Origin: Pseudomonadota bacterium
GTDB taxonomy: Bacteria > Pseudomonadota > Gammaproteobacteria > Burkholderiales > Thiobacteraceae
DNA length: 64,000 bases
NCBI GenBank assembly: GCA_021812385.1
Contig: JAKANO010000008.1
Location: 1-64,000, forward strand
Reading direction: 5' to 3'
The notes below the pieces were generated by a model. That model was given only the letters and a program-made list of their open reading frames with translations, was not told the origin of the DNA and did no database searches. Positions within the stretch are counted from its first letter, which is position 1, and each line of letters starts with the position of its first letter. Positions 1 through 7,445 of this stretch are shown piece by piece. Made by a program: the position numbers and the translations under genes.

Positions 1-271
1 TGATCGAGAAGCTTTGCCAGTTGATGATGCTGTTGGGGCTGTTGGTGATGTTCAGGGTGTTGCCGTTGCCGGCAAAGCTGACAGTGCCGTTGATGACGCT
101 GGCGCCGGTGGGGTTGGCTAAGACCGGCTGGGCGAAGAACAGCAGGGTCAGGGTCAAGGCACAAGCGCGGGCGGTGCTAGCGGACTTGCCCTGGGCGGGC
201 GCGCCTTCCCAGGTCGGCGTCAGCATGCCGCTGCGGCGGTTGAAGATGAGTTTGAAGAGTCCCCGGTTCAT
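1..271 (-). CDS. Two-partner secretion adhesin TpsA (filamentous haemagglutinin family), N-terminus only
   Basis: About 90 residues are visible before the gene runs off the left edge. The protein starts MNRGLFKLIFNRRSG and continues to a GKS motif and a hydrophobic stretch ending AQPVLA: an extended ESPR-type signal peptide typical of large autotransporters and TpsA proteins. Next comes the start of a TPS (haemagglutination activity) domain, with GNTLNITNS and IINWQSFSI, the signature recognised by TpsB transporters. The family is secreted through a dedicated TpsB barrel and folds as a long beta-helix adhesin or haemolysin. A TpsB gene lies 2.2 kb upstream on the same strand, separated by a Crp-like and a cNMP-rhodanese gene. 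The C-terminus, which would tell adhesin from toxin (CdiA-type), is outside the window. Confidence 0.88.
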   Translation of the reverse strand, partial: MNRGLFKLIFNRRSGMLTPTWEGAPAQGKSASTARACALTLTLLFFAQPVLANPTGASVINGTVSFAGNGNTLNITNSPNSIINWQSFSI

Positions 272-567
272 GACTTATGTTTTAATTTGTACTACCTGTG
301 TATAGATCGGTTTTGGGTTCATTTGAATGCACTTTTATGGAGAGCCGCGGGCTGCTTTGCACTGCTTTAATGCATAAGCCGTTGTTCTATCCAGTGCCTA
401 GATACTGAAAATAACTACAAATCAAATGCTTCCTGAAATTTGCTCGCAATATTTATGCCGGGCAAATAAGCTAATGTTTTTATGTTTTATATGTCTATGG
501 CATTTTGCGGAAATGTAAAATTTCCCGACAAAATTACTCAGTTAGAAGAATTTATGGGGATAAAGCT
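272..567. other. AT-rich intergenic region upstream of tpsA
   Basis: This 296-base non-coding stretch lies between the cNMP-rhodanese stop and the tpsA start. It is much richer in A and T than its surroundings, as expected for a promoter-bearing leader of a secreted adhesin. I found no convincing sigma-54 or CRP palindrome and no terminator hairpin with a T-run. No small gene is supported. Confidence 0.6.
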
Positions 568-1638
568 TTACGCAACGGCTTGCGCCGGCGGCGTTGATTG
601 CACCGTCAGCAAATCCAAAGCGGATTCCCGCAGACCATTCTTCAGGCTGACCGCTTGATAGCCACGCTGCGTCAATATCAGGGTTGCCACGGCGCTACGT
701 TTTCCGCTATTGCACAGGACGACATAGCGCTCCGTGCGCGATAAGGCCGTCTCGGCTTGGCGGCGCAAGGTTTGCAAGGGAAGCAATTGCGCACCGGCAA
801 TGTGGCCCTCGTCGAACTCCTCGGCATAACGCACATCGAGAGCGCTCCAGCCGGACTCGAGCATGCTTTTGGCTGTAGCTACCGTTACTTCTTGAATTAG
901 CGGTTGGGCTACTAAAGCCAGAAATTCCATGCGCGGCAATTCCAGCAGTTCGCCGTCGCTCAGCATGCGCACGCTCACTTTGTGCGCGCCGCCGCCAATT
1001 AGCGCTTCCTCACCGAAGGTATCGCCAGGCCCAAGATCGGCAACTTTATGCGGGGCGCTGCCGTTGAAACCTTGTTGCCAGGCTTCGGCGCGCCCGCTTG
1101 TCAGCGTGAAAAATGTATCGCTCGCTATTCCCTGGCGCACGATTTCAGAACCCGCCGCCACCTGACGCGCGCGCATGCACGCAAACGCCGCTTCGACGCA
1201 CTCCAAGGGCATGCGGCGAAATGGGGTCGCGCGCTGCAATTGCGTCAAGCGCTCGGCGGCCACACCGCCGGTTTCTTGCACATGGCGCGCCAACTCGTGC
1301 CAGGCGCTGACGAGATCCAGAAAATCGCGATCCGCGAGGGCTAGCACCGTGTCCTCCACTGCCTGAAGAATGTCGCCGCGCGCCGACACCATAAATGGCT
1401 TAGCGCGCGTCAGGCTGTCGGTGAGCGTGCGGCCGCTGGATGAAAGCCGCGCTTTGCCGCTCAGAACGCTCACTTGCGTGCCGCCTAAAGTGGTTAGACG
1501 CTCGCCTTGGCGCAGCGGCAGCAAGCGCACGCCATCGCAGAATTGGTTTGGTAGCGCCGCGTCGAGTTGGGTGTAAGGCTGGAATTGCCCATCGCGCAAT
1601 AACGCATAGGCATCGCTCGAACAAATCAGATTTTGCAT
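568..1638 (-). CDS. Cyclic nucleotide-binding-like / rhodanese domain protein
   Basis: A 356-residue cytoplasmic protein. Residues about 130-255 form a cNMP-binding-type beta-barrel (GDTFGEEALIG matches the GE-x-AL motif), but the usual PRSA phosphate-binding Arg-Ser is replaced by GAHKV, so nucleotide binding is doubtful. The N-terminal 100 residues look like a second, degenerate barrel. Residues about 262-345 are a rhodanese domain with DVRYAEEFDEGHIAGA and an active-site Cys309 in VVLCNSGKRSA, so sulfur transfer is possible. The ATG is preceded by a strong GGAGGG ribosome site 7 bases upstream. A perfect CRP palindrome lies about 90 bases upstream, suggesting cAMP-CRP control. The substrate is unknown. 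Confidence 0.85.
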   Translation of the reverse strand: MQNLICSSDAYALLRDGQFQPYTQLDAALPNQFCDGVRLLPLRQGERLTTLGGTQVSVLSGKARLSSSGRTLTDSLTRAKPFMVSARGDILQAVEDTVLALADRDFLDLVSAWHELARHVQETGGVAAERLTQLQRATPFRRMPLECVEAAFACMRARQVAAGSEIVRQGIASDTFFTLTSGRAEAWQQGFNGSAPHKVADLGPGDTFGEEALIGGGAHKVSVRMLSDGELLELPRMEFLALVAQPLIQEVTVATAKSMLESGWSALDVRYAEEFDEGHIAGAQLLPLQTLRRQAETALSRTERYVVLCNSGKRSAVATLILTQRGYQAVSLKNGLRESALDLLTVQSTPPAQAVA

Positions 1639-1730
1639 TTAATTTCCCTCCATTCCGTTGTCCGCGAATCGGTGCGCACTAAGCGCTAAACAACGTAGGG
1701 AGAAATATGCCTAAGCTGGCCGCAAGAGTC

Positions 1731-1746
1731 TGTGAACTAGTTCACA
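1731..1746. promoter_or_regulatory. Perfect CRP-type palindrome TGTGA-N6-TCACA
   Basis: The sequence TGTGAACTAGTTCACA is a perfect 16-base palindrome that matches the E. coli CRP core on both half-sites. It lies between the Crp-family gene and the cNMP-rhodanese gene. On the minus strand a CATATT -10-like hexamer at 1709-1704 would place transcription start near 1697, centring the palindrome at -41.5, the class II activator position. The predicted target is the cNMP-rhodanese gene. The site is seen directly; its function is inferred. Confidence 0.72.
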
Positions 1747-1785
1747 ACCGCAGGCTTGATTGTATAAAGGGTGACGGGGCCGCGC

Positions 1786-2451
1786 TCAAATCCGCTCAGC
1801 GCGCTCGTTGATGATGATCTCTTTGCCGTCGAACCAGATATGCCCAACCTGCGACAAATCCTTCAGGGTGCGGCTGACCATCTCGCGCGAGGCGCCGACG
1901 ATATCGGCCAGGCTCTGTTGCGAAAGGTTTTCGCTCACGACCATGCGCCCCTGGATATCCGGCTTGGCCAGGCCTTTCAGCGTGCGCGCAACGCGACCGT
2001 AAACGTCCATCAAAGCCAGGTCGCCGATTTTTTGGTCGGCTTCGCGTAGGCGCTGCGCCAGGGTTTTAATGATCACGAAGGCCATTTCCGGCTGGCGCTG
2101 CAGCCAGGATTTGAATTCTTGCTTGGCGATGAGAAGTACCGTGGTGGACGCCATCGCGACGATATCGGCCGAGCGCGGGGCATCGTCGAGCAAGGCCATT
2201 TCACCGAAAAATTCGGTCGGATTCAAAATCGCCAAAATGATTTCCTTGCCTTCCTCGCTGCGCAATACCACTTTCACTTTGCCGCTGAGCAGAATGTAGA
2301 GGCCGCTGCTGCGATCGCCCTCGGCCATGATTTCCGCATGCTTCGGGTAGTTTTCCTGGCGCGCCAAAGCGGCCAACTTGACTAACTCTGGCTGCGGAAT
2401 ATTGGCGAATAGGGGAACAGCGGCAAGCGTGGGGAGCAGATCGGGATGCAT
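1786..2451 (-). CDS. Crp/Fnr family transcriptional regulator (CRP-like)
   Basis: A 221-residue protein with an N-terminal cNMP-binding barrel (FFGEMALLDDAPRSA, GE at 83-84, Arg93-Ser94, the phosphate-cassette residues that hold cAMP or cGMP) and a C-terminal winged helix. The recognition helix reads REMVSR at 189-194, matching E. coli CRP RETVGR at the three DNA-contact positions, so TGTGA half-sites are expected. There is no Fnr-type N-terminal cysteine cluster. It starts 6 bases after the tpsB stop, so the two are probably cotranscribed. With the nearby adenylate cyclase and perfect CRP palindrome it is best read as a cAMP-responsive global or local regulator. Confidence 0.9.
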   Translation of the reverse strand: MHPDLLPTLAAVPLFANIPQPELVKLAALARQENYPKHAEIMAEGDRSSGLYILLSGKVKVVLRSEEGKEIILAILNPTEFFGEMALLDDAPRSADIVAMASTTVLLIAKQEFKSWLQRQPEMAFVIIKTLAQRLREADQKIGDLALMDVYGRVARTLKGLAKPDIQGRMVVSENLSQQSLADIVGASREMVSRTLKDLSQVGHIWFDGKEIIINERAERI

Positions 2452-2457
2452 TAGGCG

Positions 2458-4077
2458 CTAGAAAACGTAGACCAAGCTGAAGTGCCCGCGCTGTTCGCCC
2501 TCTGCACGGGTGGGCGCACCATCCAAAACATAGGCGTAATCAAAGCGCGCGTTGAAATGCTTGCCCAAGCTGTAGCGCAAGCCGGCGCCGATACTGGCGA
2601 TGCCGGTGGCGGCGAACTCGCCGGGCAAGGCTTTATTACGCTTGACGTACCCCATGTCATAGAACACCACGGCGCGCAGGCGGCTGTTGTCGAGCTTGAG
2701 GGCGCTGGCAAAGCTTGGGGAATACAGCTCGGCGGTAGCGCGATAGCCGTAGTCGTTGCTGACTTCGCGCTCTTTGAAGCCGCGCACCGAATTCAATCCC
2801 CCCAAGCCATATTGCTCGCCGGACACCAGCGCATCCCTCGTGTATTGGCCATCGACCAGCGCTTGCGCTTCCCAGCCATTGGCGAAGGGATAGTTCACAT
2901 TGGCGCCCAAGCGGTAAATGGTGTATCCGGCCTTTGCACCCGGGCGCGCCAAGGTGAATGCCGGTTGGTTGCCATCGTTGCCGCCGGGGATGTTTCTGCT
3001 GGCGCCAACAAAGAAGCCGAGCAATCCGGAATTTTCCAAGCGCAACTGACCACTATAGCTGAGGCTGATGGGATGTACGGTGACATCCGAGCCAAACTGG
3101 GTTCCGGAGGAGTCGATATTACTCACATAAGCGCGGTAATCCTGGCTCAGCGCGATCTTTTGTTCGAAATCGCCGTTTTTATCCAGATAGTAATTAAAGC
3201 GCGCGCCCGCCACGGTACCCTTGCCGCTGACATTGAACAGGCCTTGAACCGTGCCCGAATTTACATCTGAGTAACCGCCGTACACATCCACTGAGCTTTT
3301 GTAGCCATACAGCGGCAAGTGATAGCCCAGGCCATAGATGCTAACGTCGCTCAGGTGATCGGGCGAAGTGGTGTATTGCAAGGTAATGACGTGGTCTTTA
3401 TCCCACAGGTTGGCATACTGAAAACCCACGCCCAGGCGCTGGTAGCCGGTTTCGCCGCTGCCGGTATTGTCGAGCGAGACAAATATTTTGGTCGGGTTGT
3501 CGTCGCTCACTTGCGCGGTGGCTTCCACGTCTCCGGCGCGTTCGCCGGTCTTGAAAAACACCGTGACTTGCTTGGCCGGGCTTTCGTTGGCAACGCGCAA
3601 ATCCTGCGCCACATCGCGCGTATTCGGCGTTTGCCCTTCTTGCAAGCGGGGCAGGCTGCGGCGGATATTGTCGTTGCTGAAATGTTTGTTGCCGCCGATT
3701 TTGATCGAGCTGACCTTGGCTTGCAGGATGTTGAGCTTGACCACGCCGGCGCTCACTTGCTGCTCCGGCACCACCACTTGCACGGCGCCAAAGCCGGCTT
3801 GTTGATACGCGATCAGCAAGGCTTGGCGTGCAGCCTCGATATCCGAAAAGGATTTGCCGGGGCCGGTAAAGGGACGCAAGGTGGCGTCGATCTGATCCGG
3901 CTCGAGCAGGGAATTGCCGTTGACTTCGAAGCTCTTGATTTCAAATCGCGGCAAACCGCCGTTTTCTGCTTGCGCCAAGCCGCAACAAGCAAACAGGAGC
4001 GCGCATAGCAGCAGTTTGTTCAGGATTTTTGCATAAACGCCAAACTTCCCCGGCCCATCTATTTTTAAATTCGTCAT
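2458..4077 (-). CDS. ShlB/FhaC/HecB family two-partner secretion transporter TpsB
   Basis: A 539-residue outer-membrane protein with a signal peptide ending near AQAENGG, then POTRA-type domains (FEIKSFEVNGNSLL; VSSIKIGGNKHFSN) and a 16-strand barrel. The loop-6 signature VRGF occurs in LGGLNSVRGFKERE, as in FhaC, and the protein ends in the aromatic FSLVYVF typical of barrels. The family translocates its TpsA partner across the outer membrane after recognising the TPS domain. The partner is almost certainly the adhesin beginning at 271. The order tpsB, crp, cNMP-rhodanese, tpsA on one strand is unusual, since the two partners are normally adjacent. Confidence 0.93.
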   Translation of the reverse strand: MTNLKIDGPGKFGVYAKILNKLLLCALLFACCGLAQAENGGLPRFEIKSFEVNGNSLLEPDQIDATLRPFTGPGKSFSDIEAARQALLIAYQQAGFGAVQVVVPEQQVSAGVVKLNILQAKVSSIKIGGNKHFSNDNIRRSLPRLQEGQTPNTRDVAQDLRVANESPAKQVTVFFKTGERAGDVEATAQVSDDNPTKIFVSLDNTGSGETGYQRLGVGFQYANLWDKDHVITLQYTTSPDHLSDVSIYGLGYHLPLYGYKSSVDVYGGYSDVNSGTVQGLFNVSGKGTVAGARFNYYLDKNGDFEQKIALSQDYRAYVSNIDSSGTQFGSDVTVHPISLSYSGQLRLENSGLLGFFVGASRNIPGGNDGNQPAFTLARPGAKAGYTIYRLGANVNYPFANGWEAQALVDGQYTRDALVSGEQYGLGGLNSVRGFKEREVSNDYGYRATAELYSPSFASALKLDNSRLRAVVFYDMGYVKRNKALPGEFAATGIASIGAGLRYSLGKHFNARFDYAYVLDGAPTRAEGEQRGHFSLVYVF

Positions 4078-4422
4078 TTTGTTTTATTGTCCTTAAGCGT
4101 CCCATTACAGCGCAAGCAAATACCGTTCCGCTGCCACAGCCCCATGTATTAGTGAAGAAAAATATTCTTGCATACATGCGGGTGTAAAATTTTTCGACAG
4201 ATTTTCAGTTTCTGGCAGAAATATACCACGCAGGCGAAACCTCATAATACTCCACAAAAAACACGCAAATAATTGGTCCCTGATGCCAATGGTTTACGTG
4301 TCGTCAACCCTGCGGCTAAAGCAGTTGTACATTATGGTCGCTTATGGTGCAATTACCGTCACAATCGAGTGCATATCCCTAGTATAAATATGCACCACCA
4401 ATACATAAAGATTCCAAAAATC
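4078..4422. other. Divergent intergenic region between tpsB and the adenylate cyclase
   Basis: This 345-base AT-rich region must carry promoters for both tpsB (minus) and the cyclase (plus). It contains a short inverted repeat AAGAA-N5-TTCTT near 4151-4165 and a GCAT-AC-ATGC palindrome just after it, possibly operators. The nearest CRP-like sequence (TGTAA-N6-TCGAC) has too many mismatches to call. In-frame codons extend the cyclase frame back to a TTG at 4273, but nothing supports translation there. Confidence 0.5.
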
Positions 4423-6663
4423 ATGCGTTTATTTCCCAAACTAAAAAAATTTCCGCTGCGCATCCTGCTTGGTTTTATAGCCACAGGACTGCTGCTGGCC
4501 AATGCGGTGCACATTATCGACATCGGCCTGATCGAGCGACTGGAGTTGATCAGCTACGACGCGCGCGTCAAGCTCACCATGCCCGGCGGGCAAGATCCGC
4601 GCATCGTGATCGTGGATTTGGACGAGAAGAGCCTGGCGGAGGTTGGCCGCTGGCCGTGGGGCCGCGACAAGATGGCGCGCTTGACCAATATTTTGTTCGA
4701 TCGCCAACAGATTGCGGTTCTGGGTTTCGACGTCTTGTTTGCCGAGCCGGACGTCAGTTCAGGCCTGAATAATCTCCGGGCGCTGGAGCAAGGCAAGTTG
4801 CGCGATATTCCGGCTTTCAAAGCGGAACTGGACCGGATTGCTCCAAGCCTCGATCACGATGCGCTATTCGCGGCAGCGATTGCCAAGCATCCCGTGGTGT
4901 TAAGCACCAACTTCGATTTCAGCCGCGCCAGGGCTGGCGAGATGAGCGCGGCCGGCGCCTTGCCGCCGGCGACCTTGCCGGGCGATGCTTTGATTGGCCG
5001 CAATTTCGACGTCATGACCGGCTTCAAATTTACCGGCAACTTGCAGCAACTGCAGTCGCGCGCAGCCGCTGGCGGGTACTTCAACGCAGAACCCGATGAT
5101 GATGGCGTGATCCGCCGCGTACCGATGTTGGTCAAGTATGGGCCGGATTATTATGAGCCGCTCGCACTCGCCATGGTGCGATTGCTGCAAGGCTCCCCGC
5201 CGCTCATTCCCGTGCTGCCGACCGAGGCCGACGCTGGGGGCTACGATGCCATTGAAAGTTTGCGCGTCGGCAAAATCGAAATCCCGGTCGGCGAAAATGT
5301 AACCGCCTTGATTCCATTTCGCGGGGCGCAACGCAGTTTTAAATATATATCGGCCACCGACGTGTTGCATGAACGCGTGCCCGTCGATGCGATGCGCGGC
5401 ACGATCGTGCTGGTCGGCACCACCGCCGCCGGCCTGTTCGATTTGCGTTCGACGCCCGTCGCAACGGTGTATCCGGGGGTGGAATTGCATGCCAATTTGA
5501 TTGCGGGCATGCTCGATGGCACGTTCAAACAATCCCCGCCCTATGCCATAGCCATTGAAGCCGTGATGTTGTTGGTGATTGGACTGGTGCTGAGCTTGGT
5601 GCTGCCGCGCCTCAATCCGCTCATCAGCCTGGTGGTGGTCGTCGCGACCTTGGCGCTGGTGGTGGCGCTGAATTTATACGCTTGGTCGCAAAACACCGTG
5701 TGGCCCTTGGCTTCGCCCTTGTTGCTGGTGGTCTTTATATTCGGCATCAACATGACGTACGGCTTTTTCATCGAACGCCGTGCGAAGAAGCAGATCACCG
5801 GCCTGTTCGGTCAGTACATCCCGCCCGCCTTGGTGGATGAAATGAGCGAGGATCCCGAAAGCATCAAAATGGAAGGCGAGAACCGCGAGTTGACCGTGCT
5901 GTTTTCCGATGTGCGCAATTTCACTTCCATTTCCGAAAGCTTGGATCCGAAACAGCTGTCCTTGCTGATGAACGAATATCTGACGCCGATGACGCACGCC
6001 ATCCACAAACATCGCGGCACCATCGACAAGTATATGGGCGACGCGATCATGGCGTTTTGGGGCGCTCCTTTGCACGACAAAAATCATGTGGATAACGCGC
6101 TGGCGGCCGCCATGGAGATGATCAGCCTGCTGCGCAAGCTGGGCCCGGAATTTCGCGCCAAGGGCTGGCCGGAGCTGCGTATCGGCGTCGGCCTGAACAC
6201 CGGCCCAATGAACGTGGGCAACATGGGATCGGAATTTCGCCGCGCCTATACTGTCATGGGCGACGCGGTAAATCTTGGCTCGCGCTTGGAATCGCTCACC
6301 AAAAACTATGGCGTGGATATCATGGTCGGCGAGGCGACGATGCAGAAAGCGACCAACATGCTGTTCCGCCAATTGGATCGCGTGCGCGTCAAAGGCAAGG
6401 ACGAACCGGTCAGCGTCTACGAGCCGATAGGCCGGCTGGATCGCGTGAGTCAAGAATTGAAAGACGAAGTTGCGCAATTCCATGAAGTGTTGTCCCATTA
6501 CCTGGCGCAGGAGTGGGAACAGGCTTTGGCCATTCTTGCCCAGCTGGAAGCGAAGGCCCCGGATACTAAGCTGTACGCGCTTTATCGAACACGCATTGAA
6601 CGCTATATAGAGAATCCGCCCGACCCGGCTTGGGACGGTGTGTTCACGTACGAAACGAAGTAA
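4423..6663 (+). CDS. CHASE2-domain class III adenylate cyclase
   Basis: A 746-residue membrane protein starting MRLFPKLKKFPLRILL. It has one N-terminal membrane helix, an extracytoplasmic CHASE2 sensor (about 30-365, including VDLDEKSLAEVGRWPW), three membrane helices (about 375-455) and a class III cyclase domain (about 490-665). Metal-binding Asp496 (FSDVRNF) and Asp540 (GDAIMAFW), adenine-selecting Lys536 and Asp614, and transition-state Asn617 and Arg621 are all present, so ATP rather than GTP should be the substrate. The frame can be extended to a TTG at 4273, but that extension resembles untranslated leader. A cyclic-nucleotide phosphodiesterase follows 17 bases later, giving a synthesis-hydrolysis pair. 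Confidence 0.93.
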   Translation: MRLFPKLKKFPLRILLGFIATGLLLANAVHIIDIGLIERLELISYDARVKLTMPGGQDPRIVIVDLDEKSLAEVGRWPWGRDKMARLTNILFDRQQIAVLGFDVLFAEPDVSSGLNNLRALEQGKLRDIPAFKAELDRIAPSLDHDALFAAAIAKHPVVLSTNFDFSRARAGEMSAAGALPPATLPGDALIGRNFDVMTGFKFTGNLQQLQSRAAAGGYFNAEPDDDGVIRRVPMLVKYGPDYYEPLALAMVRLLQGSPPLIPVLPTEADAGGYDAIESLRVGKIEIPVGENVTALIPFRGAQRSFKYISATDVLHERVPVDAMRGTIVLVGTTAAGLFDLRSTPVATVYPGVELHANLIAGMLDGTFKQSPPYAIAIEAVMLLVIGLVLSLVLPRLNPLISLVVVVATLALVVALNLYAWSQNTVWPLASPLLLVVFIFGINMTYGFFIERRAKKQITGLFGQYIPPALVDEMSEDPESIKMEGENRELTVLFSDVRNFTSISESLDPKQLSLLMNEYLTPMTHAIHKHRGTIDKYMGDAIMAFWGAPLHDKNHVDNALAAAMEMISLLRKLGPEFRAKGWPELRIGVGLNTGPMNVGNMGSEFRRAYTVMGDAVNLGSRLESLTKNYGVDIMVGEATMQKATNMLFRQLDRVRVKGKDEPVSVYEPIGRLDRVSQELKDEVAQFHEVLSHYLAQEWEQALAILAQLEAKAPDTKLYALYRTRIERYIENPPDPAWDGVFTYETK

Positions 6664-6680
6664 AGGTTAAGGAGCGGCGG

Positions 6681-7445
6681 ATGAAACTCAGATCCCTCGG
6701 TTGCGCAGGCGGCATCGGCGGCGAATTACGCACTACGTCATTCCTGATCGACAACGATATTCTGATCGATGCCGGTACCGGCTTGGGTGAACTGAGTCTG
6801 GCGGAATTGCAACGCGTGGATCATGTGTTCATCACCCACGCGCATCTGGATCACATCGCTTGCTTGCCCATCATGGTCGACAGCGTCGCACGCCAGCGTG
6901 ATAGGCCGCTGACGATTTACGCCACGGAAGCGGTTATCGCCACCTTGAAAGGGCATGTTTTCAATTGGGCGATCTGGCCCGATTTCACACAGATTCCCGA
7001 CTCGCACAAGCCCTTCATGCGTTACCAGCCCATTGCCGAGGGTGTGCCGACGCTGCTCGACGGGCGCTCCATCATGGCCATCCATGCCGATCATGTAGTG
7101 CCGGCAGTGGGCTACCACCTGGATAGCGGCAAGGGCAGCCTGGTGTTCAGCGGCGATACCACCTCCTTCGATGCGTTTTGGGACTACCTCAACAGCATCA
7201 AGAACCTGCGCTTTCTCTTGATCGAAACCGCTTTTCAAGAGAAAGAAAAAGAAATCGCCATCCTCTCCAAGCATATGTATCCCAGCCTGCTGGCCGCGGG
7301 ACTGACCAAGCTGACGCGCCCTGCGGATGTATTTGTCACCCACTTGAAGCCCGGCGACGAGGTGGCGATCATGCGCGAGATCGGGCACTTGGTCGAAGGC
7401 GAAATTCCGCTCGCCCTACCGAATAATCACGTCCTGGAATTTTGA
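6681..7445 (+). CDS. Class-II-type 3',5'-cyclic-nucleotide phosphodiesterase (MBL fold)
   Basis: A 254-residue soluble protein with the metallo-beta-lactamase-type metal motif HAHLDH (ITHAHLDHIACLPI), a second metal region (VFSGDTTSF) and a terminal His motif (VTHLKPGDE). The HxHLDH context, followed by IxxLP, and the overall length match the PDE1/CpdP class II family, which hydrolyses cAMP. The chosen ATG has AAGGAGCGGCGG directly upstream. It is cotranscribed with the adenylate cyclase, supporting a cAMP role. Its 3' end overlaps the convergent lapD-like gene by 19 bases. A different MBL substrate remains possible. Confidence 0.82.
   Translation: MKLRSLGCAGGIGGELRTTSFLIDNDILIDAGTGLGELSLAELQRVDHVFITHAHLDHIACLPIMVDSVARQRDRPLTIYATEAVIATLKGHVFNWAIWPDFTQIPDSHKPFMRYQPIAEGVPTLLDGRSIMAIHADHVVPAVGYHLDSGKGSLVFSGDTTSFDAFWDYLNSIKNLRFLLIETAFQEKEKEIAILSKHMYPSLLAAGLTKLTRPADVFVTHLKPGDEVAIMREIGHLVEGEIPLALPNNHVLEF

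Noticed and set aside
3319-4008. Plus-strand open frame opposite tpsB
   Set aside because: Shadow of the barrel gene, with no ribosome site or domain.
4201-4260. CRP site upstream of tpsB/cyclase (TGTAAAATTTTTCGACA)
   Set aside because: Two or more mismatches to TGTGA-N6-TCACA, no symmetry.
4273-4422. N-terminal extension of the adenylate cyclase from TTG
   Set aside because: Composition is that of leader DNA, and the signal helix begins right after the ATG at 4423.
5674-6498. Minus-strand open frame opposite the adenylate cyclase
   Set aside because: Antisense shadow, His/Gln-rich composition typical of a reversed coding frame.
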